Source of the DNA: Deltaproteobacteria bacterium
GTDB taxonomy: Bacteria > Desulfobacterota > Desulfobaccia > Desulfobaccales > 0-14-0-80-60-11
DNA: 49,146 nucleotides
NCBI GenBank assembly: GCA_021813445.1
Contig: JAKAKP010000022.1
Coordinates: 1 to 49,146 of the forward strand
Direction: 5' to 3'
Positions 36,989 through 45,302 of the stretch are shown in pieces. The notes beneath the pieces were generated by a model. The model was not told where the DNA came from. It ran no database searches and saw only the letters and a program-made list of their open reading frames with translations. A program made the position numbers and the translations under genes. The first letter of the stretch is position 1. Every line of letters begins with the position of its first letter.

Positions 36989-38398
36989 ATGACTGCAATG
37001 AACTCTTACTGGCAAGAACGCTATCTGCGCAACGGCAGGATTTGGGGCGATGCGTCCAGTCCTACGGCTGCTTTGGCCGCGGAACTGTTTCAGCGGCAGC
37101 GGGTGCAGCGGGTCCTAGTGCCTGGCGCGGGCTACGGCCGCAATGCCGGATTCCTGGCCCGGGCCGGCTTCACGGTCACGGGCGTAGAGATTTCCCCGGA
37201 GGCCATCCGCCTGGGGCAGCAGGATCACCCGGACGTGACCTTCGTTGAGGGCTCCTTCCTGGATACGCCCCTGGAACCAGGGTCCTTCGATGGGGTCTAT
37301 TGTTTCAACATCCTGCATCTGTTCCGGCAGGCGGACAGGCAAAGGTTCATGCAACGCTGCCGGGATTGCCTGCGGGATGGCGGCCTGGCCTTTGTCGTAG
37401 TTTTTTCGGATGCAGAGCCCAGCTGCGGCCGGGGGGCGCAGCTGGAAGAGAACACCTTCGAGAGCAAGCCGGGGCGGCCGGTGCACTATTTTACCGCGGC
37501 CGACCTGGACGGCCATTTCCGGGGTTTCGAGATCCTGGAGCGGGGCCGGGTGGAAGACCCCGAGGACCACGACGACCAGGGGCCCCACGTGCATCGGTTG
37601 CGGTATGTGGCTGCGGCCCGGCGGCCGCTGCACGAGTTCGACGGCGAGCGCTACCGGGAGGCCGCCAGCCACCAGCGGGAGTGGGGCGAGCGGCTCATTG
37701 CCGCTCTGGAGCTTCAGGGCGATGAGACCGTTCTAGACCTGGGCTGCGGCGACGGCACGGTCACCACCCGGCTGGCCGACCGGGTGCCCTCGGGCTCGGT
37801 CCTGGGGATCGACGCTTCGGCCGGCATGATCAAGGCGGCCCTGCCCCTGGCGCGGCCGAACCTGCGCTTTGCCCTCCAGGATATCCGGACCTTGGATTTT
37901 CGGGCCGAATTTGACCTGATTTTCTCCAATTCGGCCCTGCACTGGCTGAAGGATCAGCCGCGCCTGCTGGCCGCCTGCCATCACGCCCTTAAAGATGGCG
38001 GCCGCCTCTATTGCGGCTTCCCCGGGGCCGGCTCCGCCGCGGGTTTTATCCGGGCGGTCAGGAAGATTATGGCCGCGCCGGAGTATCAGAAATTTTTCGT
38101 TGATTTTGAGTGGCCCTGGTACATGCCTGAGGCCGGGGAGTACGAAGCGTTGCTGCGGCAGGCGGGCTTCCGGGAAGTCTCCGTCCGGGTCCGGATAAAC
38201 GACCGTAGCTTTAGTGCAGCCCAATTCACCGGCTTCATCGACCAGCCGGCCATTGTCCCCTTTCTGACCCCGGTGGCAGAGGCCGATAAAAAGCAGTTCC
38301 GGGACGCGGTATTGCGGGCCGCCTTGGAGCTGACGGCCCTGGGCGAGGGCGAATATTTCGAGGCCTTCCGGCGCCTCGAAGTCTTGGCCCGCAAATAA
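36989..38398 (+). CDS. Two-domain SAM methyltransferase in the cobalamin operon
   Basis: 469 aa, apparently two class-I methyltransferases in one chain. Domain 1 (residues about 1-205): motif I VLVPGAGYGRNAGFLARAG, motif II GVEIS. Domain 2 (about 220-469): motif I VLDLGCGDGTVTTRLAD, GIDAS, SNSALHWL; this half resembles the trans-aconitate methyltransferase (Tam) family. Neither is a corrin-methylating enzyme of the CbiL type. Start ATG 36989 or 36998 (MNSYWQERYLRNG), the second with a better conserved start. Substrate unknown. Confidence 0.85.
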   Translation: MTAMNSYWQERYLRNGRIWGDASSPTAALAAELFQRQRVQRVLVPGAGYGRNAGFLARAGFTVTGVEISPEAIRLGQQDHPDVTFVEGSFLDTPLEPGSFDGVYCFNILHLFRQADRQRFMQRCRDCLRDGGLAFVVVFSDAEPSCGRGAQLEENTFESKPGRPVHYFTAADLDGHFRGFEILERGRVEDPEDHDDQGPHVHRLRYVAAARRPLHEFDGERYREAASHQREWGERLIAALELQGDETVLDLGCGDGTVTTRLADRVPSGSVLGIDASAGMIKAALPLARPNLRFALQDIRTLDFRAEFDLIFSNSALHWLKDQPRLLAACHHALKDGGRLYCGFPGAGSAAGFIRAVRKIMAAPEYQKFFVDFEWPWYMPEAGEYEALLRQAGFREVSVRVRINDRSFSAAQFTGFIDQPAIVPFLTPVAEADKKQFRDAVLRAALELTALGEGEYFEAFRRLEVLARK

Positions 38399-38419
38399 GG
38401 AAAAGAACGAGGAAGAGAC

Positions 38420-39058
38420 ATGACCTGGCAGCCGCGCTTGCCCCAGGAGATTGAGGCGGAGAGTTTCCGCCGCATCGACGCCCAGGTGGGGGCCCATGAT
38501 TTTGCCCCCGCAGTCTGGCCCGTGGTGCGGCGCATGATCCACACCACCGGGGATTTGGATTTTCATAGGCTGGTGCAGGTGCACCCCCAGGCCGTGGCCG
38601 CGGGGGTGGCGGCCCTGCGCCGGGGCTGCGCCTTGGGCACGGACACGAAGATGCTCCTGGCGGGCATCTCCACCGGCCGCCTGCGCCGCCTGGGAGTGGA
38701 GCCTTTCTGCATCCTGGATGAACCGGAAGTGGCCGCGGCCGCGGCCCGGCAGGGGACGACCCGCACCGCCGCGGGCCTGGAACTGGCCCTGCCCCGGCTG
38801 GCCGGGGGGATCGCGGCCATCGGCAATGCCCCCACCGCCCTGCTGCGCCTCCTGGAGTTACTGGAGGCCGGGGCCCCGGCCCCGGCCCTGGTGGTGGGAA
38901 TCCCTGTGGGCTTCGTCAACGCCGCGGAGTCCAAGGAAGCCTTAAGCCGGCAGCACTACCCGTTTATTACGGCCCTGGGCCCCAAGGGGGGCTCGGCCGT
39001 GGCCGCTGCGGTGATAAATGCCCTGGCCATCATGGCCTTGGAGGAGACGACCTCATGA
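38420..39058 (+). CDS. cbiC: Precorrin-8X methylmutase CbiC
   Basis: Moves the methyl group from C11 to C12 to give cobyrinic acid (cobalt-precorrin-8). 212 aa. The catalytic His is His41 in RMIHTTGD. Other conserved blocks: VQVHPQAV, TDTKMLLAGIS and GIPVGFVNAAESKE. ATG 38420 follows GGAAGAG. Its stop overlaps the CbiL start by 4 bp (ATGA). Confidence 0.96.
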   Translation: MTWQPRLPQEIEAESFRRIDAQVGAHDFAPAVWPVVRRMIHTTGDLDFHRLVQVHPQAVAAGVAALRRGCALGTDTKMLLAGISTGRLRRLGVEPFCILDEPEVAAAAARQGTTRTAAGLELALPRLAGGIAAIGNAPTALLRLLELLEAGAPAPALVVGIPVGFVNAAESKEALSRQHYPFITALGPKGGSAVAAAVINALAIMALEETTS

Positions 39059-39777
39059 CCCCGAAAACCGGGACTCTTTATGGGATTGGCGTGGGACCGG
39101 GCGATCCTGAGTTGATCACCCTGAAGGCCCTGAAGGTGCTGCAGCAGGTCCCCCAAATCTTTGCTTCCTGCTCCAGCAAGAACAATTACAGCCTGGCCCT
39201 GAACATCGTGCGCCGCCATCTCAACGGCGCGGGGATCGAACACCTCCCCTTTCCCATGACCCGGGACCCCCAGGCGTTACAAGATGCCTGGGAGAAAAAC
39301 GCCCGGCGGGTGCTGGAGGTCCTGGAGGCGGGAAGCGACGCGGCCTTTGTCACTCTGGGGGACCCCCTGACTTACTCTACCTTCGGGTATCTATTGAAGA
39401 CCATCAAACGCTTGCAGCCAGAGGTGCGGGTGGTCACCATCCCCGGCATCACCTCTTACAGCGCCGCGGCCGCCCTGACCCATACGCCGCTGACCGAAGG
39501 GGAGGAATCCTTTTATGTGGTCTCCGGGGCCCTGGGCGCGGCCCGGCTGCGGGAGGTGGTGGAGCGGACAGAAAACATCGTCATGCTTAAGACCTACCGC
39601 AACTTCGGGGAAATTTACCAGGCCTTGGAAGAGTTGGACCTCCTGGACCGGGCCACCTGCATCAGCCGCTGCGGCCTGGAAGGGGAGACGGTGGTGCAGA
39701 ACTTAAGGGACTATAAGGGTCAGCCCATGCCCTATCTATCGATGATTATTATCAAAAAGAAGGGTAGAGGTTATTGA
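39055..39777 (+). CDS. cbiL: Precorrin-2 C20-methyltransferase CbiL
   Basis: Methylates C20 of (cobalt-)precorrin-2. 240 aa, tetrapyrrole-methylase fold. N-terminal GIGVGPGDPELITLKA, then SAM region VTLGDPLTYSTFGYL and GITSYSAAAA. Overlaps cbiC and the next gene (TTGA), so translation is probably coupled. Confidence 0.95.
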   Translation: MTPKTGTLYGIGVGPGDPELITLKALKVLQQVPQIFASCSSKNNYSLALNIVRRHLNGAGIEHLPFPMTRDPQALQDAWEKNARRVLEVLEAGSDAAFVTLGDPLTYSTFGYLLKTIKRLQPEVRVVTIPGITSYSAAAALTHTPLTEGEESFYVVSGALGAARLREVVERTENIVMLKTYRNFGEIYQALEELDLLDRATCISRCGLEGETVVQNLRDYKGQPMPYLSMIIIKKKGRGY

Positions 39778-40841
39778 AGGCCAGACAGACCACCTCCGGG
39801 GGTTGGGGACGCTGGGTCCTGCTCCTGGCCTTCGGCCTCCTGGCGGCCAGCTATTGGCTGGGCCTGTGGCCGGCCGCGCATCACCTCTCCCTGGGCAAGC
39901 TCTACCGGCACCTGGCCTGGCCGCTCGTCCATCTCCTGATCTATATGGGGGTGGGCCTGCTGCTGGGGCAGGCCATCGAAACCCTGGGCTGGGCCGCCAA
40001 GCTGGGAAGCTGGGCCGCGCCCCTGCTCCGCTGGGGGCACCTCCACCGGGAAAGCGGGGCCGCGTTCACGGCCGCATTTTTCTCCGGGATTATGGCCAAT
40101 ACCATGCTGATCACCCTCTACCAGGAGGGCAAAATCAGCCGCCGGGAACTGACCCTCACTTATCTGTTCAACAACGGCCTGCCGGTTTATCTGCTGCACC
40201 TGCCCACCACCTTCTTTATCATTCTCCCCCTGACCCGGCAGGCGGGCTTGATTTACCTGGGGATCACCCTGGCTGCGGCGGTGCTGCGGAGCATCGGGCT
40301 GCTGATTTATGGCCGCCTGGCGCTCCCGGCCCCTGGAGGTGGCGCAGGCGGGGAAGCCGCGCCCTTACCGGCCCAAAAGGTGGGCTTGTTCCGGGAGATC
40401 TGGCAAAAATTTCAACGCCGCTTTACCCGGGTGGTGCTCTTCACGCTGCCCATCTATTTTTTTATCTTTCTGCTCAATGACTGGGGCCTGTTCAAATGGC
40501 TCCGGGATATTGCGGCCGCGCACGTGTCCTTAAACTTTCTGCCCATGGAGGCGGCCAGTGTGGTGATTTTCAGCGTGGCCACGGAATTTACTTCTGGCAT
40601 CGCCGCGGCCGGCGCGTTTTTGCAGGCCGGGGCCCTGACCGTGCCGCAGACGGTGATGGCCCTGGTGCTGGGCAATATCGTGGCCACGCCCATCCGGGCC
40701 TTGCGGCACCAGTTGGCGGCCAATGTGGGGATTTTTTCCCCGAAGCTGGGGACCCAGCTGTTGCTGCTGAGCCAGGGCCTGCGGCTGCTGAGCCTGGTGG
40801 CGGTGGCGATTCCCTATGCCATCTGGGGCGCCGGGGCATGA
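39774..40841 (+). CDS. Gate-domain (nucleoside recognition) membrane protein
   Basis: 355 aa, about nine membrane helices. Resembles the nucleoside-recognition/Gate domain family seen in transporters and spore proteins: two halves with conserved AAFFSGIMANTMLITLYQEG and GAFLQAGALTVPQTVMALVLGN motifs. TTG 39774 overlaps the cbiL stop and its 3' end overlaps the possible cbiD start region. Its embedding between cbiL and cbiD suggests transport of a cobalamin-pathway substrate (cobalt, precursor), but no family function is established. Confidence 0.75.
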   Translation: MKARQTTSGGWGRWVLLLAFGLLAASYWLGLWPAAHHLSLGKLYRHLAWPLVHLLIYMGVGLLLGQAIETLGWAAKLGSWAAPLLRWGHLHRESGAAFTAAFFSGIMANTMLITLYQEGKISRRELTLTYLFNNGLPVYLLHLPTTFFIILPLTRQAGLIYLGITLAAAVLRSIGLLIYGRLALPAPGGGAGGEAAPLPAQKVGLFREIWQKFQRRFTRVVLFTLPIYFFIFLLNDWGLFKWLRDIAAAHVSLNFLPMEAASVVIFSVATEFTSGIAAAGAFLQAGALTVPQTVMALVLGNIVATPIRALRHQLAANVGIFSPKLGTQLLLLSQGLRLLSLVAVAIPYAIWGAGA

Positions 40842-40929
40842 GACCGGGACGCGGCGAGACTGCCCCGCCCTTAACCGGACGGATAGAGCCGGACCGCTGA
40901 AAGAAGCGCAGATTTTGACTAATCAGGAG

Positions 40930-42069
40930 ATGGATAATAATTCGGAGATGCCCAGGCTACCCCGGCCCCGGAAGGAGCTGCGCCAGGGGTTTTCCACGGG
41001 CACCGCGGCCGCGGCCGCGGCCCAGGGGGCCTTGCGGGAGCTGCTGGAACTGCCGTGTCCGGAGACGGTGGAGTTGGACCTGCCCGGCGGGGGCAGCTTA
41101 AATATCCCCTTGTCTTGCCATCAGCGGCGCGGCGGCTGGGGGGAAGCCGCGGTGATCAAGGACGCCGGCGACGACCCGGATGTGACCAACGGCGCGGAGA
41201 TCGCCGCCCGGGTCTGGCGGCTGCCGCCAGGGACCCGGGAAGAGATTATTTTCCAGCAGGGTGCAGGGGTGGGGCGGGTGACCAAACCGGGGCTGGCCCT
41301 GGCCGTGGGCGAGCCGGCCATCAACCCGGTGCCCCGGAAGATGATCCGCCAGAGCTTGAAGAAGGTGTGGGAGCAGGTCTTTCCCGGACGGCCCCTGCGG
41401 TTGGGGGTGGAGATTGCCGTGCCCCGGGGCGAGGAGATGGCCCGGCACACCTTGAACCCCCGGCTGGGGATCGTGGGCGGCATCTCCATTCTGGGGACCA
41501 CCGGGCTGGTGAAGCCCTTTTCCCATGCGGCCTACCGGGCCACCATCGCCGCCAGCCTGCGGGTGGCCCAGGCTTTGGGGATAGGCAAGATCGTCTTCAG
41601 CACCGGGGGCAAGAGCGAGTCCCATTTGCAGGCGCTGCTACCGGAGTTGCCGGAAGAGGCCTTCGTGCAGATGGGCGATTATGTGCGTTTTGCCTTAAAG
41701 GCCGCGGCCAATATGAAATTTGGGGAGATCACGGTGGGGGCCTTTTTCGGCAAGGCCCTGAAAATCTCCCAGGGCCGGGGGCAGACCCATGCCTCCCGGG
41801 GGCTGGCCGATTTGAAAAAGTTGGGGCAATTGACCGAGGAAATAACCGGGAACTCCCGGCTGGCCCGGGAGGTGGCCCGGGCCAACACCGGGCGGCAGGC
41901 CCTGGAAATCCTGCTGGGGGCTGAGAAGCAGCCGGTGGTGGCCGCGGTGGGGGAGCGCATGCTGGCGGCCTTGCGGGAGTATGCGGGGACTGGGCCGGAC
42001 TTGGCCGCGGTGATTTTGGATTTTGCGGGGCAGCCCCTGTGGCGGGGGGAAAGCGCGGGAAAAAAATAA
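40930..42069 (+). CDS. cbiD: Cobalt-precorrin-5B C1-methyltransferase CbiD
   Basis: Methylates C1 in the anaerobic pathway. About 380 aa from 40930. The N-terminal LRQGFSTGTAAAAAAQGAL block and VIKDAGDDPDVTNGAEI are family signatures, with GSVGISILGTTGLVKPFSH-like IVGGISILGTTG further on. The start is uncertain: ATG 40816 would overlap the upstream gene, TTG 40915, ATG 40930 and ATG 40948 are alternatives. This enzyme is diagnostic for early cobalt insertion. Confidence 0.92.
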   Translation: MDNNSEMPRLPRPRKELRQGFSTGTAAAAAAQGALRELLELPCPETVELDLPGGGSLNIPLSCHQRRGGWGEAAVIKDAGDDPDVTNGAEIAARVWRLPPGTREEIIFQQGAGVGRVTKPGLALAVGEPAINPVPRKMIRQSLKKVWEQVFPGRPLRLGVEIAVPRGEEMARHTLNPRLGIVGGISILGTTGLVKPFSHAAYRATIAASLRVAQALGIGKIVFSTGGKSESHLQALLPELPEEAFVQMGDYVRFALKAAANMKFGEITVGAFFGKALKISQGRGQTHASRGLADLKKLGQLTEEITGNSRLAREVARANTGRQALEILLGAEKQPVVAAVGERMLAALREYAGTGPDLAAVILDFAGQPLWRGESAGKK

Positions 42070-42071
42070 AT

Positions 42072-42265
42072 ATCACGCCAAGACGCCAAGGCGCAGAGAC
42101 GCAGAAATAGTATTTGGCAGGACGGCCGTCTCTGGCCGACTTCCTTTCTCCCTCCCCCTTGAGGGGGGAGGGGCGGGGTGGGGGTGGTGTCTTTGGGCAG
42201 ATTACAGCCACATAGCCAAGACGCCCCCCTCCCCCCAACCCCATCCCATCGTGGGGAGGGGGAGT
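42072..42265. repeat. CGCCAAGACGCC unit plus palindromic element copy 4
   Basis: The CACGCCAAGACGCCAAGGCG unit (42072-42105) is followed by the CTCCCTCCCCCTTGAGGGG ... GTGGGGAGGGGGAG element (42147-42264). The latter shares an inner AGCCA-CATAGCCAAGACG core with copy 2. Confidence 0.8.
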
Positions 42266-42351
42266 TATAAGAGGCGATAATTGGTAACTTATTACTATGG
42301 CACACTTTTTAAGAATAATAGAAAGAATTATCAGCAAGGGGATAGCGGCAT

Positions 42352-42609
42352 ATGAAAAAGTTACCGGAAGGCGACGAACTTGAACAACGTGCCCGCGAAC
42401 TCGGTGTTGATATTCAAGGAGACCTGATTACTCAAAGCTCTTCAGGCAGGCACAGGCGGGCCAGTGATTATGAGCTTCAAAGACGGGTTATAGAAGCTGA
42501 ACGGTCGGCTCGGGAATCCAGATTGTGGAAATTGGCCCTATTATCCGCCATTGCTTCAGTGGTTAGTGCTGCGGCTGCACTACTGGCAGTACTGTCAAAA
42601 TGGAAATAG
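42352..42609 (+). CDS. Small tail-anchored membrane protein
   Basis: 85 aa. A charged helical N-terminal part (DYELQRRVIEAERSARESRLWK) is followed by a single C-terminal membrane helix (LALLSAIASVVSAAAALLAVL). No signal peptide. It sits between repeat clusters within the cobalamin operon but its codon usage is less GC-rich. No family recognised; role in the pathway is doubtful. Confidence 0.6.
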   Translation: MKKLPEGDELEQRARELGVDIQGDLITQSSSGRHRRASDYELQRRVIEAERSARESRLWKLALLSAIASVVSAAAALLAVLSKWK

Positions 42610-42624
42610 CGGAACCTACATGCT

Positions 42625-42830
42625 TCCTCCCCCTTTGAAAAAGGGGGAAGGGGGGATTTGGGTGCGTACCAACTCCAAGACGGTGTGGTTCATGAGGATT
42701 TAGCAGGTGTGCAAGAGATTCCGCACAGGCTGGAAAGCATGTGCTACCGCTCTTTCACAACCTTGAACTTTGAACTTTCGGAAGCGATTCTTTGGTCTTT
42801 GCTGATAGCTGACAGCTGAAAGCTGAGGGC
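42625..42830. repeat. Mixed repeat cluster before cbiET
   Basis: CCCCCTTTGAAAAAGGGGG palindrome (42625-42660), heptamer units ACCTTGAACTTTGAAC (42758-42778) and a CTGATAGCTGACAGC unit (42798-42830). The last unit ends just before the cbiET start. Confidence 0.75.
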
Positions 42831-42836
42831 TGTGAC

Positions 42837-44126
42837 ATGATTCCTGTACAGGTAATCGGTCTGGGCATGTCCCCATCGGACTTGACGCCTGGGGCTTGGG
42901 AGATCATTCGGCAGGCCCAGGTGCTGGTAGGCGGGCGGCGCCTGCTGGGCTATTTCCCGGAGCATCCGGCCCGGAAGATCGTCCTGGGGAAGGACCCGGA
43001 GGCCGCGCTGGCCCAAATCCCGGCCCTGGCCGCGGACCAAAGAGTGGTGGTACTGGCCTCCGGCGACCCCCTCTTCTACGGGGTGGGACCCCTGGTGGTC
43101 AAGGTCCTGGGGACTGAGGCGGTGGTCATCCACCCCAACCTCACCGCGGTCCAGGCCGCGTGCGCCCGCCTGCAAATGGCCTGGCAGGACACCGAGATCA
43201 TCAGCCTCCACGGCCGCAGCTGGCAGCCCCTGGAAGAGGCCCTGGGCCGGAGGGAGAAGCTGATCATCTACACCGACCCGGAGCATACGCCGGCCGCCAT
43301 CGCCCGGTTTCTCCTGGCCCGGGGGCAAACCGGGGCCAGAATGTGCGTGCTGGAGGACTTGGGCCAGGAAACGGAGCGGGTCGCCTGGCTTAGCCCGGAA
43401 GAGGCCAAAGATCGGGAATTTTCGCCGTTAAATCTAGTGGTGGTTCTGCTGGACCAGGTTGCATTTAATGTAGGGGCGAACCTTGTGTTCGCCCTTCCCG
43501 CTTCGCCCCTGGCCGCGGCTTCGCAACCGCCGGGGACGGCCTGCTTGCACCTGGGGCTGCCGGAAGAGGCCTTGGAACACCAGCGGGGCCTGATCACCAA
43601 GGCCGAAGTCCGGGCCGTGGTCCTGGCCAAGCTGGCGTTGCAGCCCGGTATGGTGCTCTGGGACGTGGGCGCGGGCTGCGGCTCCGTAGGCCTGGAGGCC
43701 AGTCTGCTCCTGCCCGGCGGCCGGATCATAGCGGTAGAGCAACAGGAAGAAAGAGCCGGGCAGATCAAAGCTAATGCCGGGAAATACGGGGTAAGGAATC
43801 TGGAGGTGGTCTGCGGCCTCGCGCCCGGCTGTCTGGCCGGACTGCCCGATCCCCAGCGGGTCTTCATCGGCGGCGGGGGGCAAGATTTGGCGGCCATCCT
43901 GCAAGCCGCCCTGGGCCGCCTGGACCGTGAAGGCCGGGTGGTGATTACCGCTGCACTCCTGGAGACTCTGGAGACGGCCCGGCAGGTTTTTTCGGAAGCG
44001 GGTTGGAATCAAGAGGTAGTCCAGTTGCAGGTGAGCCGGTCTCAGCCCCTGGGAGAAGGGGTGTTCATGCAGGCCCTGAACCCGGTGTGGATAGTTACTG
44101 GCTACGGGGGGCGGCCCGGGATTTAA
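42837..44126 (+). CDS. cbiET: Cobalt-precorrin-7 C5- / 6B C15-methyltransferase fusion CbiET
   Basis: 429 aa, bifunctional CobL-type. Residues about 1-200: CbiE (VIGLGMSPSDLTPGAW, VLASGDPLFYGVG). Residues about 240-429: CbiT class-I methyltransferase with GAGCGSVGLEASLL. It methylates C5 and C15 and decarboxylates the C12 acetate. The junction (residues about 205-235) includes a repeat insertion in frame. ATG 42837 follows repeat DNA. Confidence 0.92.
   Translation: MIPVQVIGLGMSPSDLTPGAWEIIRQAQVLVGGRRLLGYFPEHPARKIVLGKDPEAALAQIPALAADQRVVVLASGDPLFYGVGPLVVKVLGTEAVVIHPNLTAVQAACARLQMAWQDTEIISLHGRSWQPLEEALGRREKLIIYTDPEHTPAAIARFLLARGQTGARMCVLEDLGQETERVAWLSPEEAKDREFSPLNLVVVLLDQVAFNVGANLVFALPASPLAAASQPPGTACLHLGLPEEALEHQRGLITKAEVRAVVLAKLALQPGMVLWDVGAGCGSVGLEASLLLPGGRIIAVEQQEERAGQIKANAGKYGVRNLEVVCGLAPGCLAGLPDPQRVFIGGGGQDLAAILQAALGRLDREGRVVITAALLETLETARQVFSEAGWNQEVVQLQVSRSQPLGEGVFMQALNPVWIVTGYGGRPGI
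43469..43494. repeat. Palindromic repeat module in frame inside cbiET
   Basis: TGTAGGGGCGAACCTTGTG with GTTCGCCC closes as GGGCGAAC/GTTCGCCC. It matches the module at 22681-22707 of the inverted-repeat element (TGTAGGGGCGGACCC with TGTCCGCCC). It encodes part of NVGANLVFALPAS in the CbiE-CbiT linker. Confidence 0.75.
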
Positions 44127-44136
44127 CGGAGTCACC

Positions 44137-44210
44137 AAAATCCCCCAAAATCCCCCTTTTGCAAAGGGGGACATTAACCCCCTTGGTGAAAGGGAGCAGG
44201 GGGGCTTTTT
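44137..44210. repeat. CCCCCTTTTGCAAAGGGGG repeat pair
   Basis: Two palindromes in the gap between cbiET and cbiF (44127-44301), same family as 28465. Confidence 0.8.
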
Positions 44211-44301
44211 GATCGCCAGGAAGTGCCATCCGGGTTTAATGAACATTTAGATGCGCCGGCACCGGCTGGTAAGCCTGCGCCACCAAGAGAAAGAAGATTA
44301 A

Positions 44302-45084
44302 ATGCCAGACAATTTTCCTGTTATCTTTTTAGGGGCCGGGCCGGGCGACCCGGAGCTGATCACGGTCAAGGGCCAGCGGGCCCTGGGGCAGGCGGACGTT
44401 ATCCTTTACGCCGGCTCCCTGGTGTCGGACGCGGTGCTGGGTTGGGCCAGGCCGGGGGCGGAGCTGACCGACACCGCGCCCCTGGACCTGGAGCAGATCG
44501 TGGCCAAGATGATCCACGCCCAGCGGGCCGGGAAACGGGTGGTGCGGGTCCACTCCGGTGATACGTCCCTGTTCAGCGCCATTCAGGAGCAATTGGAAAT
44601 CCTGGAGCGTGAGGAGATCCCCTGCCAGGTGATTCCCGGGGTCACCGCCGCGGCCGCCGCGGCCGCGGCCCTGGCCCAGGAACTCACCCTGCCGGAGGTG
44701 ACGCAAACGGTGATTTTGACCCGGGCCGCAGGCCGCACGCCGGTGCCGGAGGAGGAATCGTTGGGCGAGTTGGCCCGGCACAGGTCCACCATGGTCATCT
44801 ATCTGAGCATCAAGCTCATCGACCAGGTGGTGGCGCAGCTCACCGGGGCCTACGGTCCGGAGACCCCGGCGGTGGTGGCCTACCGGGTGAGCTGGCCGGA
44901 CCAAAGGCTCATCCGGGGAAAGCTGGGGGATATCGCCGCCAAGGTGAAAGACGCGGGCATCGAGCGCCAGGCCTTGATCCTGGTGGGCCCGGCCCTGGCC
45001 GCGCGGCAGGGGAGACTCAAGGCTCAATCGAAACTCTATGACCGGAGCTTTACCCATGGGTTCCGGGCCGGCAAGCAGGATTAG
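44302..45084 (+). CDS. cbiF: Cobalt-precorrin-4 C11-methyltransferase CbiF
   Basis: 260 aa, tetrapyrrole methylase. FLGAGPGDPELITVKGQRAL, then VRVHSGDTSLFSAIQEQ and VIPGVTAAAAAAAAL. Methylates C11. The start ATG 44302 follows an AAGAAAGAAG purine tract. Long Ala runs come from GCC/GCG repeats. Confidence 0.95.
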   Translation: MPDNFPVIFLGAGPGDPELITVKGQRALGQADVILYAGSLVSDAVLGWARPGAELTDTAPLDLEQIVAKMIHAQRAGKRVVRVHSGDTSLFSAIQEQLEILEREEIPCQVIPGVTAAAAAAAALAQELTLPEVTQTVILTRAAGRTPVPEEESLGELARHRSTMVIYLSIKLIDQVVAQLTGAYGPETPAVVAYRVSWPDQRLIRGKLGDIAAKVKDAGIERQALILVGPALAARQGRLKAQSKLYDRSFTHGFRAGKQD

Positions 45085-45159
45085 GGCCTGACTGGGATAA
45101 TCATGTAACTAATTAAACACGTTACCGCCAAAATCCTCTTTCCCCCTGGGGTTCCTTTT

Positions 45160-45276
45160 ACCCCCTCCTTTGAAAAAGGGGGCAGGGGGGATTTGGAGGC
45201 GCCTATAAATCCCCCCTAACCCCCCTTTTACAAAGGGGGGGGCAAAACAATCCCCCCTTTTGCAAAGGGGGGGGAT
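45160..45276. repeat. Three-palindrome repeat block between cbiF and cbiG
   Basis: CCCCCTCCTTTGAAAAAGGGGG, then CCCCCCTTTTACAAAGGGGGG, then CCCCCCTTTTGCAAAGGGGGG. The last ends about 27 bp before the cbiG start. Confidence 0.8.
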
Positions 45277-45302
45277 AGAAGCTGGGCGGAAGCCGCGAGT
45301 TT

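Noticed and set aside
42023-42280. Possible 85-aa gene after cbiD
   Set aside because: Its codons are the cbiD tail and the palindromic repeat element.
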